Assembly (NCBI GenBank): GCA_003707065.3
Contig: PPXM03000002.1
Location: 1,302,001 to 1,366,000 of the forward strand
From: Trigonopsis variabilis
Lineage: Eukaryota; Ascomycota; Trigonopsidomycetes; Trigonopsidales; Trigonopsidaceae
Length of the DNA: 64,000 nucleotides
Reading direction: 5' to 3'
The notes below the pieces were generated by a model, which saw only the letters and a list, made by a program, of their open reading frames with translations, was not told the DNA's origin and made no database searches. Of this stretch, positions 54,094 to 64,000 are shown in pieces. The translations under genes and the position numbers were made by a program. Each line of letters begins with the position of its first letter. The first letter of the stretch is position 1.

Positions 54094-54988
54094 ATGGATA
54101 CTATAGATAATGAACTGGATTCATTCTTGAGTGTGGTATGATTTTGGTTGCTTATGTACTTTCTAACTCTAGCAGAAAAGAAGTGGTAGTTTTTCTAATG
54201 GACGACGGCGATCCCATCACGATAGGGTCGAGAAGGTTTGAGAAATTAATACATATCAATTTCTTACAAAAGAAAAAACTGCACGTCAATCCTATGAGAC
54301 TGTCCAAATGGAGCCATGATCAATTTGTCGACAAAGACTTTGACTCCTTCCTTCAGAATCGACGGCAGGCACAAGCGTCTATTGAAGAGGCTGAAGAACC
54401 GTATGAAATTGGCGACTTCTCTTGTCTAATCTGTAGATCGCGTCCTAGTGGCGTCCGAGTGAAAGTTTCAAATCTTCATTATGAGTTGATGGAGGACGAT
54501 CTCAGGGTGCGCCACTATAACTATCGTAGCGACTAACTTGTTAGGATCTTTTCTCTCGGGTTGGAACTTGTAATCTTGTCCGAATGATATTTGATAGGAG
54601 TGGGCGTTCGCTAGGAATAGCTTATGTCACCATGGCATCGCTATCAGAAGCTCAAAAAGCAATTGAAAAGTTCAATGGTCAGAAAGCTGCAGGACAGCCT
54701 ATTGAAGTCGAGCTGGATGAGCAAGAGTCAAAACCAAGGGAGGACAGGGGCTACCGCGACCGCGACTCCTATTCAAGATCCGAACGGCTTGATAATCATC
54801 GCTCTCATCTTTATTCAACTCGGCGCTTGAGGGGCCCACGACCTTTACACGGTCGAAATCGTGGTCACGAATCTAGCAAGACTGCTGAAGAGCTTGACGC
54901 AGAAATGGACGATTACTGGGCGGCAGCTAAACCAAAATCAAGTCAGTCTAAACCAGGACCTTCAGAGGATACTGATATGGCCCTTTAG
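54094..54988 (+). CDS. ALYREF/Yra1/Mlo3-like mRNA export adaptor
   Basis: It links spliced mRNA to the Sub2 helicase and Mex67 export receptor. Four exons (54094-54135, 54173-54235, 54273-54506, 54545-54988) with introns of 37-38 bp give 260 aa. An N-terminal short acidic UBM-like motif (DNELDSFL) is followed by an Arg-rich segment. A single RRM (about 97-170) has VRVKVSNLHYELMEDDLRDLF and GIAYVTMASLSEAQKAIEKFNG. An RG/RD-rich stretch and a C-terminal TAEELDAEMDDYW, the ALY C-box, complete the layout. The second donor is the less common GTTTGA, so exon 2/3 edges are less sure than the rest. Confidence 0.83.
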
Positions 54989-55050
54989 TGTGTAACATAT
55001 TACATTAATGAAAGGATATTATTGTTTTCTTTTTTTGTCTAAAGCGCCTT

Positions 55051-57328
55051 TTATACACTCGCTCGATCTCGTATTTCAGCAATTAAGTCAGTCACTCTCT
55101 TTTCATCGCTCTCAACTTCAGTCAATACTTGAGCTTGGCCTTCAGTGTTTACACCAATGATCACCAAAGAACCAAAGCCGACCAACGCTCGGTAGCGCGC
55201 TTCTGGTTCAGTGTCGGAGACTAGAAAATGCTCGATTACCTCGGAAAGATGGTCACCAGATAAGATTGGCTTTAGCTTTGCAGGAGTCTGCACAATAGAG
55301 ACACTTAGATTTAGTAGAAAAGTGCCAAAAGCTATGGATAGCGCTTTTGTGGGCTGCTGAGGCCAAGCTGCTTGCATTTTTGAGAGGACGTCTGTTCGTC
55401 GACTGAAAACGTTCAACATTGCAATTCGACCAACGTGGTTGCTCATGCAATTAGCAAATACTCTGACTGCTAACATTAAATTGTTGGGGTATTCAGCAGA
55501 CACCACACCTGGTGTGTCTAACAATAAGTCCAAGAGGGTTTCTGGTATAGAATCTAGATTAGCAATTACCAGGCGGATTAAATCCAAAGCAGGAAGCTTT
55601 TTTGCTGGAGGCCACTTCTCAACAATACTCATAGCAGGGCCAATAAGAGCAGCAGCTCCCTCTTTGGTGTGACTGAAAGCAATTCTAGTCTTTATCAAAT
55701 GTATATCCACGGTTTGAAGCCGGAGCTCAGGGTCAACGAGATCATTGAATTCTAAAATTTTCCGTTGAACATTTGAAATGTTCCCTTGTGATAGGTTGAG
55801 ATAAGATTGCTGCGGCAAAATGTGAATGGGACCAGATGGTTGGGGACGAGCTTGAGGAGGAGGGGCAGATCCAGGAGTATACCTTGATGATGAATAAGGA
55901 TCCTGAGCTGTAGATTGATCGAAAGAAACAATCTGAGTATTTGAGATTATAAACCGTGCAGTCTGGTCCATATATGACATTGGAAGCTCGTTTGTCTCCA
56001 GAAACCGTCGAGCGGCCTCATAAGGGTTTTCGGTTGCATTGAATGGTAGTTTCAACGGAGGTTTTCCGTCTTCGACATCGACATCAAAGACATAATCCCA
56101 TTCCTTGCCCTGATATTCTTGTTTTCGTTGGCTTGAAGCACCTTCGACAACAGTTCCGATAAGTTCCCATTTTCCCAGATCCCATTTATAGGCTTCCACC
56201 TCACCTTTTGTGTTCTTTATCATCTTTATCTGGCCTTCGTTTGACCCTTTGCTCTTCAATGCTTCTGGACCGGGCAGACCTTCTTTATTTATAGACTTCG
56301 AGCCCATTTCAGCCACATTTATAGCTTGACTTGAAACTTGCTCTTCAAACCTGGTCAGTTCATCTACACTAGCGACTCTGGTAGGATCTGCTGTAAAAAC
56401 ACGGACGATGCCATCGGACCCTCCTACAGCTATATCACCATTTTCATCACAGGCGGCCAATGCCCAGATTGAGATACAAGGTAAGGTGATGACTTGGATG
56501 CATTCACCGTTTTTCCAAACCCGAACAGTGCGATCCTCTCCCGAAGAGACCAGTTCACCTGTAGGAAGAACGTTGATTGAATAGACGAAACTACTATGGC
56601 CAGTCAATTGGGAAACGAGATCACCTTTCAAAGTCCAGATAAATATCGAGCCGTCATTTGAACAACTTGCAAAGCCAATTTCGGGAACTAGACAAAGACC
56701 TCTGATAGCGTCCCGGTGACCGGTAAAGGTGTGAACTAATTGACCATTCCTCCATAATTTAATAGTCTTGTCAGCAGCCCCAGTGAGCACTTCTTCGGAT
56801 GAAACTATACAAACTGCCCAAATCGATGCGGTATGGCCCTTCAGCTCGTATAAAAGCTGATTATTCTTCCATATACGGGCCGTTCTGCTGTCAGCGAGTC
56901 TAATTAACGAGCATCCCACAAACCTATCCCATGATCCACTGGCAATGAGCCCGTGGCCCGCATCCAAGGCGCAAATGTTACTCTCATGACCCAATAAAAG
57001 GAAATCAGCCTCTTGGCTGGTTGTCCTTAACGAGATCACCGAAACAATTTTGTCTTGACCTCCGAACACAATATAATCTCACAATTAGAACTCTCAAAGA
57101 CGAAAACAAAAAAATACCTTGATTTTTATCGGCGTCTCTATAGTACGTGATGGCATTAACAAACCCGCTTCCTGAATAAAGAATGCGACCTTTCCACTGC
57201 TCGGCTTGCTCCCAGACTCGGACAGTTCCATCCCGGGAAACAGATCCAATCAATGAGCAATTAGGAAAAACAACACCTTTGACATCTTGTTCGTGTCCAC
57301 GGAGTACACGAGAGAGTTTGAATGGCAT
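55051..57328 (-). CDS. DOA1: DOA1/UFD3/PLAA, Cdc48 ubiquitin adaptor
   Basis: It binds Cdc48 and ubiquitin and keeps ubiquitin pools up. Exons 57118-57328, 56924-57077 and 55051-56887 give 733 aa. A seven-blade WD40 propeller covers about 1-290 (RDGTVRVWEQ, ADKTIKLWRNGQ, EDRTVRVWKNGE). The PFU ubiquitin-binding domain follows (YKWDLGKWELIGTVV, EWDYVFDVDVEDG), and the C-terminal PUL domain is Armadillo-like (about 500-730). The 36 bp second intron (56888-56923, donor GTTTGT, CTGAC branch) is stop-free and a multiple of three. Removing it restores the WD repeat to GSWDSRTARIW. Confidence 0.93.
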
Positions 57329-58133
57329 TTTGATGGCAGAAATGGTCTGATGGCGTGGGGTAACGACGTGGCCTTTCTTTCAGATTAGGACCTGTCTTGG
57401 TTGTAATCTTGCGCTGACCAACACGCACTCTCAATTGGACCGGTATTTGCTTTTAAGAGAAAACTATTTCAGGGTTGTACTAGTAGGATTTGCTCTTTAC
57501 CGGTATGTCATATGTAATTACGGGCAGCATGACTAGTCGTGGTGAAACCCATATGTCCACACGATTCTCGCAACATGACCACCATGTTCTGATTACTTAA
57601 TGGATTGAGGGACTAGGTTAGATTGGACGCCCTTTTTATAATAATATGATGTTGCTAGGATAGCATGGCTTCCGAAACCGGTTCGGTAGAGACGTTTCAA
57701 ACGGAATCAGTGAGCGTAGAATAGACAGCTGCAAAAGCATGAATGGCCCAAGCAATACTCTTGTACACTATCCTTAAAGATTTATTATGTCATTGATTCT
57801 AAATTCTCTTCAAGTGGAATATTGACTAACGATAGCTAATACCACTAGTATTACTACTGCCATCAATGTTACTTCAAGAACTCAGAAAAGCTTAGTACGA
57901 GAATAACATAACTCAAAGTGAACAAAGAAGAATAAGTATAACGCATTAGCTCTATCTCGAATCAATAATATCTCATACTCTAATAAAGTGAAGGGGTCTT
58001 TTCCTCCCTGGGAGCTGACAACAATTAACCTTCCTAATTGAGAAACTTCTCGCTACGCTCCAGCGAACTGCCACTTTGGGTTTAGGAAGATCGTTGAAAT
58101 AAGAACGGCAAGAGGCTTATAATTTTACTAGAC
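57329..58133. other. Divergent intergenic region, DOA1 / MFS
   Basis: These 805 bp contain the two divergent promoters. I see no ORF of note, repeat or RNA gene. Confidence 0.4.
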
Positions 58134-59639
58134 ATGAATAGGGCTATGGCATTGATATCTTTTCCGTTGGGCCAGGGGAAGCTTGGGAGGTTCAGAGAGT
58201 CGACGCCTTTGATTGTTTCAGCAATATGGACAGCCTTGTTCACCGATATCTTTCTCTATGGGTTATTGATGCCAGTGACTCCCTATGCACTGGAATACCG
58301 GATGGGTGTTGCTCATGATCAGGTTCAAAGTAAAACATCGGCTGCTTTGACTGTCTATGCTGCTGGTCTCATTGGCGGCAGTCCTATCTTTGGATGGATT
58401 TCCGACAAATTCCCTCACCGACGATTCATGATGTTCATTGGAATCGGCGCTTTAATTGGAGCGACATTTTTGATTACTTTTGCTCCTACTGCGGGTGCGT
58501 TTATCGCTGGTCGATTTCTTCAGGGTCTTAGTGGCTCTTGCTGCTGGGTTGTAGGTATGGCCATTATCATCGATAGCGTGGAAGAAGAGAAGGTCGGTCA
58601 GTATCTTGGCTTGGTATCGACTGCAATCAGTATTGGAGCGGTTCTAGGACCTTTAATAGGAGGTGTGCTCTACTCGCGATCGGGCTACTATGCGACTTGT
58701 GGCATGGGTTTTGGGATTCTAGGATTGGATCTATTCTTCCGAATCTTCATGAGAGAAAAGAGTCTCCGTAAAGATAGAATGACAGGTGATAATGACAAGT
58801 CGATCTCCGATCCCGTTGAGAAGGACTGTCACCAATCTTCAGAAGTCCCGGAAGCTGTTGAAGGTTCTATTTCGCCTCAGCCTTTACGGCTAAGATGGAA
58901 AGGAATAGCTGTACCTGCCATCTTCTACTTGTTGAAATATCCAAGAATGTGGACTGCTCTCTTTACTGCCTTTGTTCAAGCTTGGGTCATGGGAATGGCT
59001 GACTCTACCCTGGCCATTCATTTGAATGACATCTTCGGATTCAACGCCCTCTCTTCAGGCTTAACCTTTCTATGTCTAGCCATTCCTATGCTTCTTTCTC
59101 CCATTGTGGGAGTATGGAATGACCGTCACGGTGGGCGGCTGCCTTCAACCATCGGGTTCTCTATCCTTGTCCTCTCCCTTTGCTTGTTGATGATTCCTAA
59201 TCACAGAGGTATTCGCCAGGTAGTCATGCTTTGTGCTTTCTTCTCTCTTGGTGGCTTAGGTATGGCGTTTTCTATTACAACTACTATGATCGAAATAAAC
59301 GAGGTCGTTGCCGAGGTACAACGTCGCCGGCCATATGTATTTGGTCGAGGAGGAGGTGTAGCTCAAGCTTACGGTCTATACAACATGACTTACTCTCTTG
59401 GGGCTCTAATCAGCCCACTGGTGTCCGGCGCATTGGTCGATAACTTCGGATGGAATAAATGTGCTTTAGGTACAGCAATTGTTTGTGCAATTGCTATCGT
59501 TCCTACTGCGATATTCACTAATGGGAACATTTTCACTCAGATGCGAAGAAAGCAGAAGGAGGAAGAGGATCTATTGGATCATTCTGACGAGCCAATCGAG
59601 GCTGAAGATTCTGAAGTTACGGGTAAAGTGACCGAATAG
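58134..59639 (+). CDS. MFS transporter, DHA1 / vesicular-amine-transporter-like
   Basis: The intronless 501-residue protein has twelve hydrophobic segments. It shows the DHA1 landmarks: DIFLYGLLMPVTPYAL in TM1, GWISDKFPHRRFMM (motif A) after TM2, GRFLQGLSGSCCWVVGMAII in TM4, and motif-C-like AISIGAVLGPLIGGVL in TM5. This is the VMAT-like group of fungal MFS proteins, probably proton antiporters for amines or drugs. The substrate is unknown. A cytoplasmic charged loop lies at about 215-255, and the C-terminal tail is acidic. Confidence 0.82.
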   Translation: MNRAMALISFPLGQGKLGRFRESTPLIVSAIWTALFTDIFLYGLLMPVTPYALEYRMGVAHDQVQSKTSAALTVYAAGLIGGSPIFGWISDKFPHRRFMMFIGIGALIGATFLITFAPTAGAFIAGRFLQGLSGSCCWVVGMAIIIDSVEEEKVGQYLGLVSTAISIGAVLGPLIGGVLYSRSGYYATCGMGFGILGLDLFFRIFMREKSLRKDRMTGDNDKSISDPVEKDCHQSSEVPEAVEGSISPQPLRLRWKGIAVPAIFYLLKYPRMWTALFTAFVQAWVMGMADSTLAIHLNDIFGFNALSSGLTFLCLAIPMLLSPIVGVWNDRHGGRLPSTIGFSILVLSLCLLMIPNHRGIRQVVMLCAFFSLGGLGMAFSITTTMIEINEVVAEVQRRRPYVFGRGGGVAQAYGLYNMTYSLGALISPLVSGALVDNFGWNKCALGTAIVCAIAIVPTAIFTNGNIFTQMRRKQKEEEDLLDHSDEPIEAEDSEVTGKVTE

Positions 59640-59853
59640 ATGCTTGCCTTCCTTGATCGGAAGTGGTTCTTGATTGGGCGAGTCTTCACATTGGTTTTAT
59701 GGAAGAGGAATGTTCTTTTTGAGTGTGTGTGGGTGGGGCGAGGGGCATGTATCATAATGGTTAAAATAAACTTCACTGCTTGTATGAACGTGACTGGATA
59801 GCATAGAAGATGCAATTGTTTGTTTTTATGCGAACCCAACGGACATCACAAGA

Positions 59854-61002
59854 TCAGTATTTCCAAAGCCCATATTCTCCTTCGGTAGTCTTCCATAACC
59901 GGACAGTTCCATCTTCGCTTCCTGTAGCTAACAATTTCCCATTGGGTGAGAAGGAGATGGAGTGCACGGGACCATGGTGGCTTTTAAGAATTTCCAAAGG
60001 GCTATTTTTACCTTGTTTGATATCTTTCATATCGTAAATTCTGGCCCAGGTATCTTGAGATGTGCCAACAGCCATCAATGACTTGTCTTTATTAATGCAA
60101 GCACAGGATACAGTAATGCCAAGGTCGAACTTATCGGAAACTGTTTTCGATTTAGTGTCAATCAGCAGAGCATAGTTATCAACGCCTCCGACTAAGTGGT
60201 TATCACAAAGTCGAAACTGTCCCAAATGAGTCCCGACGTGTTCACTAGCCTCCATCGACAAAGTGAACTGTGCATCCCCCTTTTGTACTATCTGGATCCA
60301 ACCGATCGCTCCTTTGGAGCAGTTGAGAAACGCCTTTTCTGGATTTAACCAAAAAACACCTTTCGCAAACCCCAGATTGTCTGGAACGATCCATGAAGCT
60401 ATAGGCTTTATCTCACGATCCACTGGCCCAGATTTATCCTTCATTGCATCATCAATATATGGCGCAATATCCCATATTTGTAACTTAGAATCTTGACTAG
60501 CCGTTATGACAAATCTATCTAGCAAAGGATGGAAACTAGCCGATCGGACGATATGATCATGAGGCAAAGTCACCAGCAGTCGTCCCGTATGACTTTCCCA
60601 GATGTTTCTACCCGTTAGTCGACTCTCTATATGGTTGAATAGCCCTCTTACACAGAGAAATCTCCACTGCAGGTTGCAATTAGCAGAGCTGATCGATTAA
60701 AAACGCACGACCATGTGGCTCCTTTGTGGCCGATGAATGATCCGAGCCTAATAAAGTTAGACGCCACAAGAATTCAATCCCATTCACATACCAGTCACCA
60801 GTCACTCCATCGCGTATCATTGGAATGCCATCTGAGCGCTTAGTCCGACTTCAATTAAAGCCTAGTTACCTTTACATGCACTTATCAACAGCGACGTTTG
60901 ATCTTTTAGGAGATGCGAAAATTCCAAGTAAGGAACAGGTCGGCTATGCCCAATACAGGTCAATGGAGACGTCTTATTAACTGCCACCGTAGTCGACACC
61001 AT
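59854..61002 (-). CDS. STRAP/Unrip-like WD40 protein
   Basis: STRAP family proteins are seven-blade WD40 scaffolds tied to SMN/Gemin snRNP assembly and to eIF-type translation factors in animals. Four exons (60870-61002, 60792-60831, 60652-60747, 59854-60607) with introns of 38, 44 and 44 bp give 340 aa (human STRAP 350). The N-terminal third appears only after splicing three short exons: SPLTCIGHSRPVPYLEFS, ISACKDGIPMIRDGVTGDW, SFIGHKGATWSCVFN. The closing LATGSEDGTVRLWKTTEGEYGLWKY is the STRAP signature. Confidence 0.9.
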
Positions 61003-61313
61003 ATCGGACGGCCGTCCCTAGTCTAGATTCGCTCGGTGTCAGCAGAAGAATGCTTGACAACCATTGTTTTTTTTTTCTCGCTTTGGTTTCCAGAGTTAGC
61101 GACTCATAAACCTTTAAGCAACATGGCTATTTATTATACATCGTCTATACTAATCTCATATTCATGTAAATAATAAGCGATCAAACAGAAGCCACCCTTC
61201 CTTCCCTTTGACACAATGTTCTATACACGACAGTATCACAATTCGAGACGCCAAGTTGAGAATAATTATATACAGATCAATTACTCTTGCAAATCTCGTC
61301 TGTGAAATATCCC
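61003..61313. other. Intergenic region, STRAP upstream
   Basis: These 311 bp contain a T-run near 61067 and AT-rich sequence. They are presumably the STRAP promoter plus the 3' end of the secreted-protein gene. No gene is seen. Confidence 0.4.
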
Positions 61314-62726
61314 TCACTCGCTGGTAAACTTATGTTCATTTGCGTGCAGTGAGGTGTACACTCGATCGAGCAGTTTTCGATCTTGCTTTAAAGTCCCATC
61401 AATCAGCATCCATGTCTCTGGCGAGATTGATGTCACGTTATTCAAGGGAATTAACTGATTGATAGCCTTTCTGGCTGAACTGGCTTGGTTTCGAATGAAA
61501 GCCAAACTTGCAGTAGTCTGCTTTTCAATTATTGACTTGAGCAATGATAGTTGCTGATCAAGTTCACGTCCTACAGCGCGCACTGCTTTGGAAATCCTGT
61601 CGATAAAGGCATCTATAAACTGTTGCCCTTCTTCGGGAGAAGCAAGAAATTTATCGACTGTCAAGAAAATGGCTACTTCTGTATACTGTGTAATCGATTC
61701 TCGCACCAAATCAATGAAATTTCTTGCCTGTTGGCCGTTCTGAGTCACGGAGTCCACAATATGCAAGGATATGTTTGCCGTCTGCCTGGCGAGAACATGC
61801 TGAACTTCATCAAGAGATGAAAGAGCAAATCTGCTGTCGAGATCGGAACTATAAGTCTCTATCAATGATCGGATAGAACTGACGTCCTCGGTGACAAGCG
61901 CAACTGACTGGATGGACATCGTCGTGGCATACTGCTTTAATTCCACCATGAAAGATCTAACCTCCTCGATCAGGTCATTGACCTGAGCCCAGACAGGTTG
62001 AAACTGTTGCCGCACAGAGGCTTCACGAGAGAGCCGGAGAGATTTAGTGTATACATCGTATTCATCAGGAGGAGGTATAGAGGTATTATACAATGCATTA
62101 CTAATCCCTCTCATAGCTTCTCTTAAGATGTTGCCATATTCCTGTCGAACAATGTCTCTCCTATCGTTCGGTAAAGATCCAACATCAGCGTCTGCCCGCG
62201 CAAAACGATGAATGAAGCGGTCGTTTTTTCCCCGACAAAAGATATCATCGATAATATTCGTATCCGAGCAATACACTGACATAAACCTCGGCAAGGTCCA
62301 CAAGAGATTAGCGGAATCTTCTCCATGAGGGACAACGAGACAGTGTCTGCCTAAAACACGATCCGCATTCATTCCACAGATGATGTGATGCTGAGATTCT
62401 TTATAGCTCTCTAAATGAATCAAAGCAGGGACAGAAGCCGTGACAAAGGATATAGGTGACTTTAGCATGGTATCAGAGGAAGACACGAAAATATATGACG
62501 ATCCACTATCTGGCCACCTGGTCACACTTGACAAGACTTTGATACTCGGAATAGTCATATATTTATCCAATCCGACATCTATGGCTCTGAAGCTCAAGAT
62601 TTCATCGTCAAATCCAGTGAGAAGGTTATTTAGGATGTGCATTTTTGAGAAGGTAAATGTGAATGCCGTCGCAAATCCATGACAGGCAGACAGTAATGCA
62701 ATAAGCGACAGAGCTAGTCGAACCAT
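61314..62726 (-). CDS. Secreted or ER-luminal helical protein, unrecognised
   Basis: The 470-residue intronless ORF begins with a clear signal peptide (MVRLALSLIALLSACHGFATA). The N-terminal half (to about 230) is mixed and holds four or five cysteines. The second half is predominantly helical with heptad-like patches (VWAQVNDLIEEVRSFMVELK, ISKAVRAVGRELDQQLSLL). Several N-x-S/T sites are present. No membrane anchor follows the signal and there is no C-terminal HDEL. I recognise no family. It could be a cell-surface, wall or ER-luminal protein. Length and codon use leave little doubt that it is real. Confidence 0.75.
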   Translation of the reverse strand: MVRLALSLIALLSACHGFATAFTFTFSKMHILNNLLTGFDDEILSFRAIDVGLDKYMTIPSIKVLSSVTRWPDSGSSYIFVSSSDTMLKSPISFVTASVPALIHLESYKESQHHIICGMNADRVLGRHCLVVPHGEDSANLLWTLPRFMSVYCSDTNIIDDIFCRGKNDRFIHRFARADADVGSLPNDRRDIVRQEYGNILREAMRGISNALYNTSIPPPDEYDVYTKSLRLSREASVRQQFQPVWAQVNDLIEEVRSFMVELKQYATTMSIQSVALVTEDVSSIRSLIETYSSDLDSRFALSSLDEVQHVLARQTANISLHIVDSVTQNGQQARNFIDLVRESITQYTEVAIFLTVDKFLASPEEGQQFIDAFIDRISKAVRAVGRELDQQLSLLKSIIEKQTTASLAFIRNQASSARKAINQLIPLNNVTSISPETWMLIDGTLKQDRKLLDRVYTSLHANEHKFTSE

Positions 62727-63190
62727 TTAAACGACAAGATATGGTTGTAATCTTTGTTATAATAGCAGCAGGCTTCCTTCCAGGCAACGGCACAAACAGG
62801 ATTCATTCTTTATCATATTCTTCCTATCTCAGGATATCATGAGCACTAAACAGGACTATATGGGTATCTGCTTGTCACAAGATCATATAGTTTTGCAAAA
62901 AGTGAATTCCCATACAACAGCTAGGAGGAAAGACTCTCATCAAGTAGCTCGGTAGATAATTATTCACTCGCAGATTCTCGCATCTTTTAATCCAGACAGC
63001 ATATAATTATAGAATATTAAGCAGATACCTCTCATTTGCTCATGTCAAGCTGGCCTAGATTTAGTGACTTTGCAGGCTGTCAGAGAAGTTGATTAGCATC
63101 GTGTTACAGACTTTAACCTAAACATCTAGCCTCACTTCGTCAAAATTCTGGACTCTTTCTTCTGCAATCCATACTTAACATATATTTATC
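62727..63190. other. Divergent intergenic region
   Basis: These 464 bp separate two divergent genes. Nothing beyond promoter-type AT-rich sequence is seen. Confidence 0.4.
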
Positions 63191-64000
63191 ATGTACCGTC
63201 GGGCGAATTATAGAGGAAATATTTATGGGACGGCCAAATTATCAAATACCATTGACCATGACGAGCCTGTCAAAGGTTGGAAGCGCGCTCTTGTCTATCC
63301 CTCGGTTTTTCAAGGTCCCAGTCATAATAACCAAGCCGCTATGACACAAGAGAACGATAAAAAGGATAACGATGAAGATGAACAAACCGAAGACAAGTTT
63401 GCTAACCGATTCATGGTTCCCCAATGGATCCCCGTTGAAAGTGAAGATGAGGAAGAAATTGAGGATGGGGATGAGGATGATTATTTGAAGTTCACTAAAG
63501 AGGAACCTCAGAAACCAGTAGCACCACCACCATCGAGTGCGGAGCAGCTTACTGCTGCAGATATCAGAGGTGCAGTGGGCGGAGAAGACATCCCGGGTAT
63601 AGTATCTCAAGATTTTTCCCGCGATATACCTCAAGATAAAATGGAAGGCGTCGTTTTAGATGGTCAAGTGACAGCGTTAGAGGGGCAGCCAGAGGCGAAA
63701 CCGGGTCAGAATGAAACCACGAACCAGGAAGCCGCAAACCGTCCCGATATCCCAAAAGAGACGACAGAGTCAGTACCAACAGAACCTGAAAAGGTCTTAC
63801 AGGGTGAGTCTCCTGCTAAAGAAGCCGAATCATTTAAAGAGACACAATTACGTGATGAAGATATAGAAATGAATGATGCCGGCGTAAGCGCAGATTCTGA
63901 TAAGAAGACTAGTCCTAAAGATCTTAAAGCTGAAAATGATGTGCATGAAGATCAGCCCTCTGCTGCTTCAAATGAGGAATTCAATGGTAGTGCAATTCCT
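63191..64000 (+). CDS. Acidic, mostly disordered protein (partial, runs off the window)
   Basis: From the ATG at 63191 the frame is open for 270 codons to the window end. A short ordered-looking lead (YRRANYRGNIYGTAKLSNT, then KGWKRALVYPSVFQGP) is followed by long Glu/Asp/Pro/Lys-rich sequence (ESEDEEEIEDGDEDD). Such composition is common in nuclear scaffold and chromatin proteins, but I do not recognise the family and the C-terminus is missing. Confidence 0.7.
   Translation, partial: MYRRANYRGNIYGTAKLSNTIDHDEPVKGWKRALVYPSVFQGPSHNNQAAMTQENDKKDNDEDEQTEDKFANRFMVPQWIPVESEDEEEIEDGDEDDYLKFTKEEPQKPVAPPPSSAEQLTAADIRGAVGGEDIPGIVSQDFSRDIPQDKMEGVVLDGQVTALEGQPEAKPGQNETTNQEAANRPDIPKETTESVPTEPEKVLQGESPAKEAESFKETQLRDEDIEMNDAGVSADSDKKTSPKDLKAENDVHEDQPSAASNEEFNGSAIP

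Overview
This is a 64 kb stretch of a fungal nuclear genome, almost certainly an ascomycete. Most genes carry very short introns (about 34-55 bp) with GTAAGT/GTATGT-like donors and a CTAAC or CTGAC branch site just before the acceptor, and the gene set is that of an intron-bearing, yeast-like ascomycete. Tiny introns, an AACCCT-type element upstream of histone H4, and STRAP, THYN1 and CCDC97 homologues favour Taphrinomycotina or an early-branching Saccharomycotina such as Lipomycetaceae. The exact lineage cannot be fixed by eye. I see no rRNA, tRNA, CRISPR array or intact transposon.

Layout. 0.5-6.8 kb: LSB5, a LAMTOR2-like roadblock protein, two-domain glyoxalase I, MsrB and the DDK regulatory subunit Dbf4/Dfp1. 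6.8-10.5 kb: a gene desert holding a near-perfect 307 bp foldback. 10.5-23.4 kb: LEO1, ribosomal protein uL1, a THYN1/EVE protein, acetyl-CoA carboxylase in four exons, and histone H4. 23.4-26 kb: non-coding. 26-29 kb: an MFS transporter and adenine deaminase.

29.5-37.6 kb: a catabolic block. It contains L-galactonate dehydratase (six exons), a Dal5-type anion MFS transporter, an FMN (S)-2-hydroxyacid oxidase ending in a peroxisomal ARL signal, a 2-keto-3-deoxy-sugar-acid aldolase and an aldo-keto reductase. The dehydratase, aldolase and reductase match steps 2-4 of fungal D-galacturonate breakdown. The oxidase is not part of that textbook route. The promoters of all five genes carry GTGGGG/CCCCAC sites of the Mig1/CreA type.

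37.8-64 kb: dense housekeeping genes: gamma-glutamyltransferase, sedlin/TRS20, TIM23, SND2/TMEM208, IPK1, CCDC47, CCDC97-like, WHI3-like, a newly recognised 77-residue two-exon gene, MTG1, ISY1, YRA1/MLO3-like, DOA1/PLAA, a DHA1-type MFS, STRAP, an unrecognised secreted protein, and an acidic protein cut by the window edge.

A recurring theme is possible dual localisation through alternative starts: glyoxalase I and MsrB have two in-frame AUGs, and ACC1 has an AUG-less in-frame extension that looks like a mitochondrial presequence. Introns in ISY1 and DOA1 are multiples of three without stops, so retention would keep the frame.
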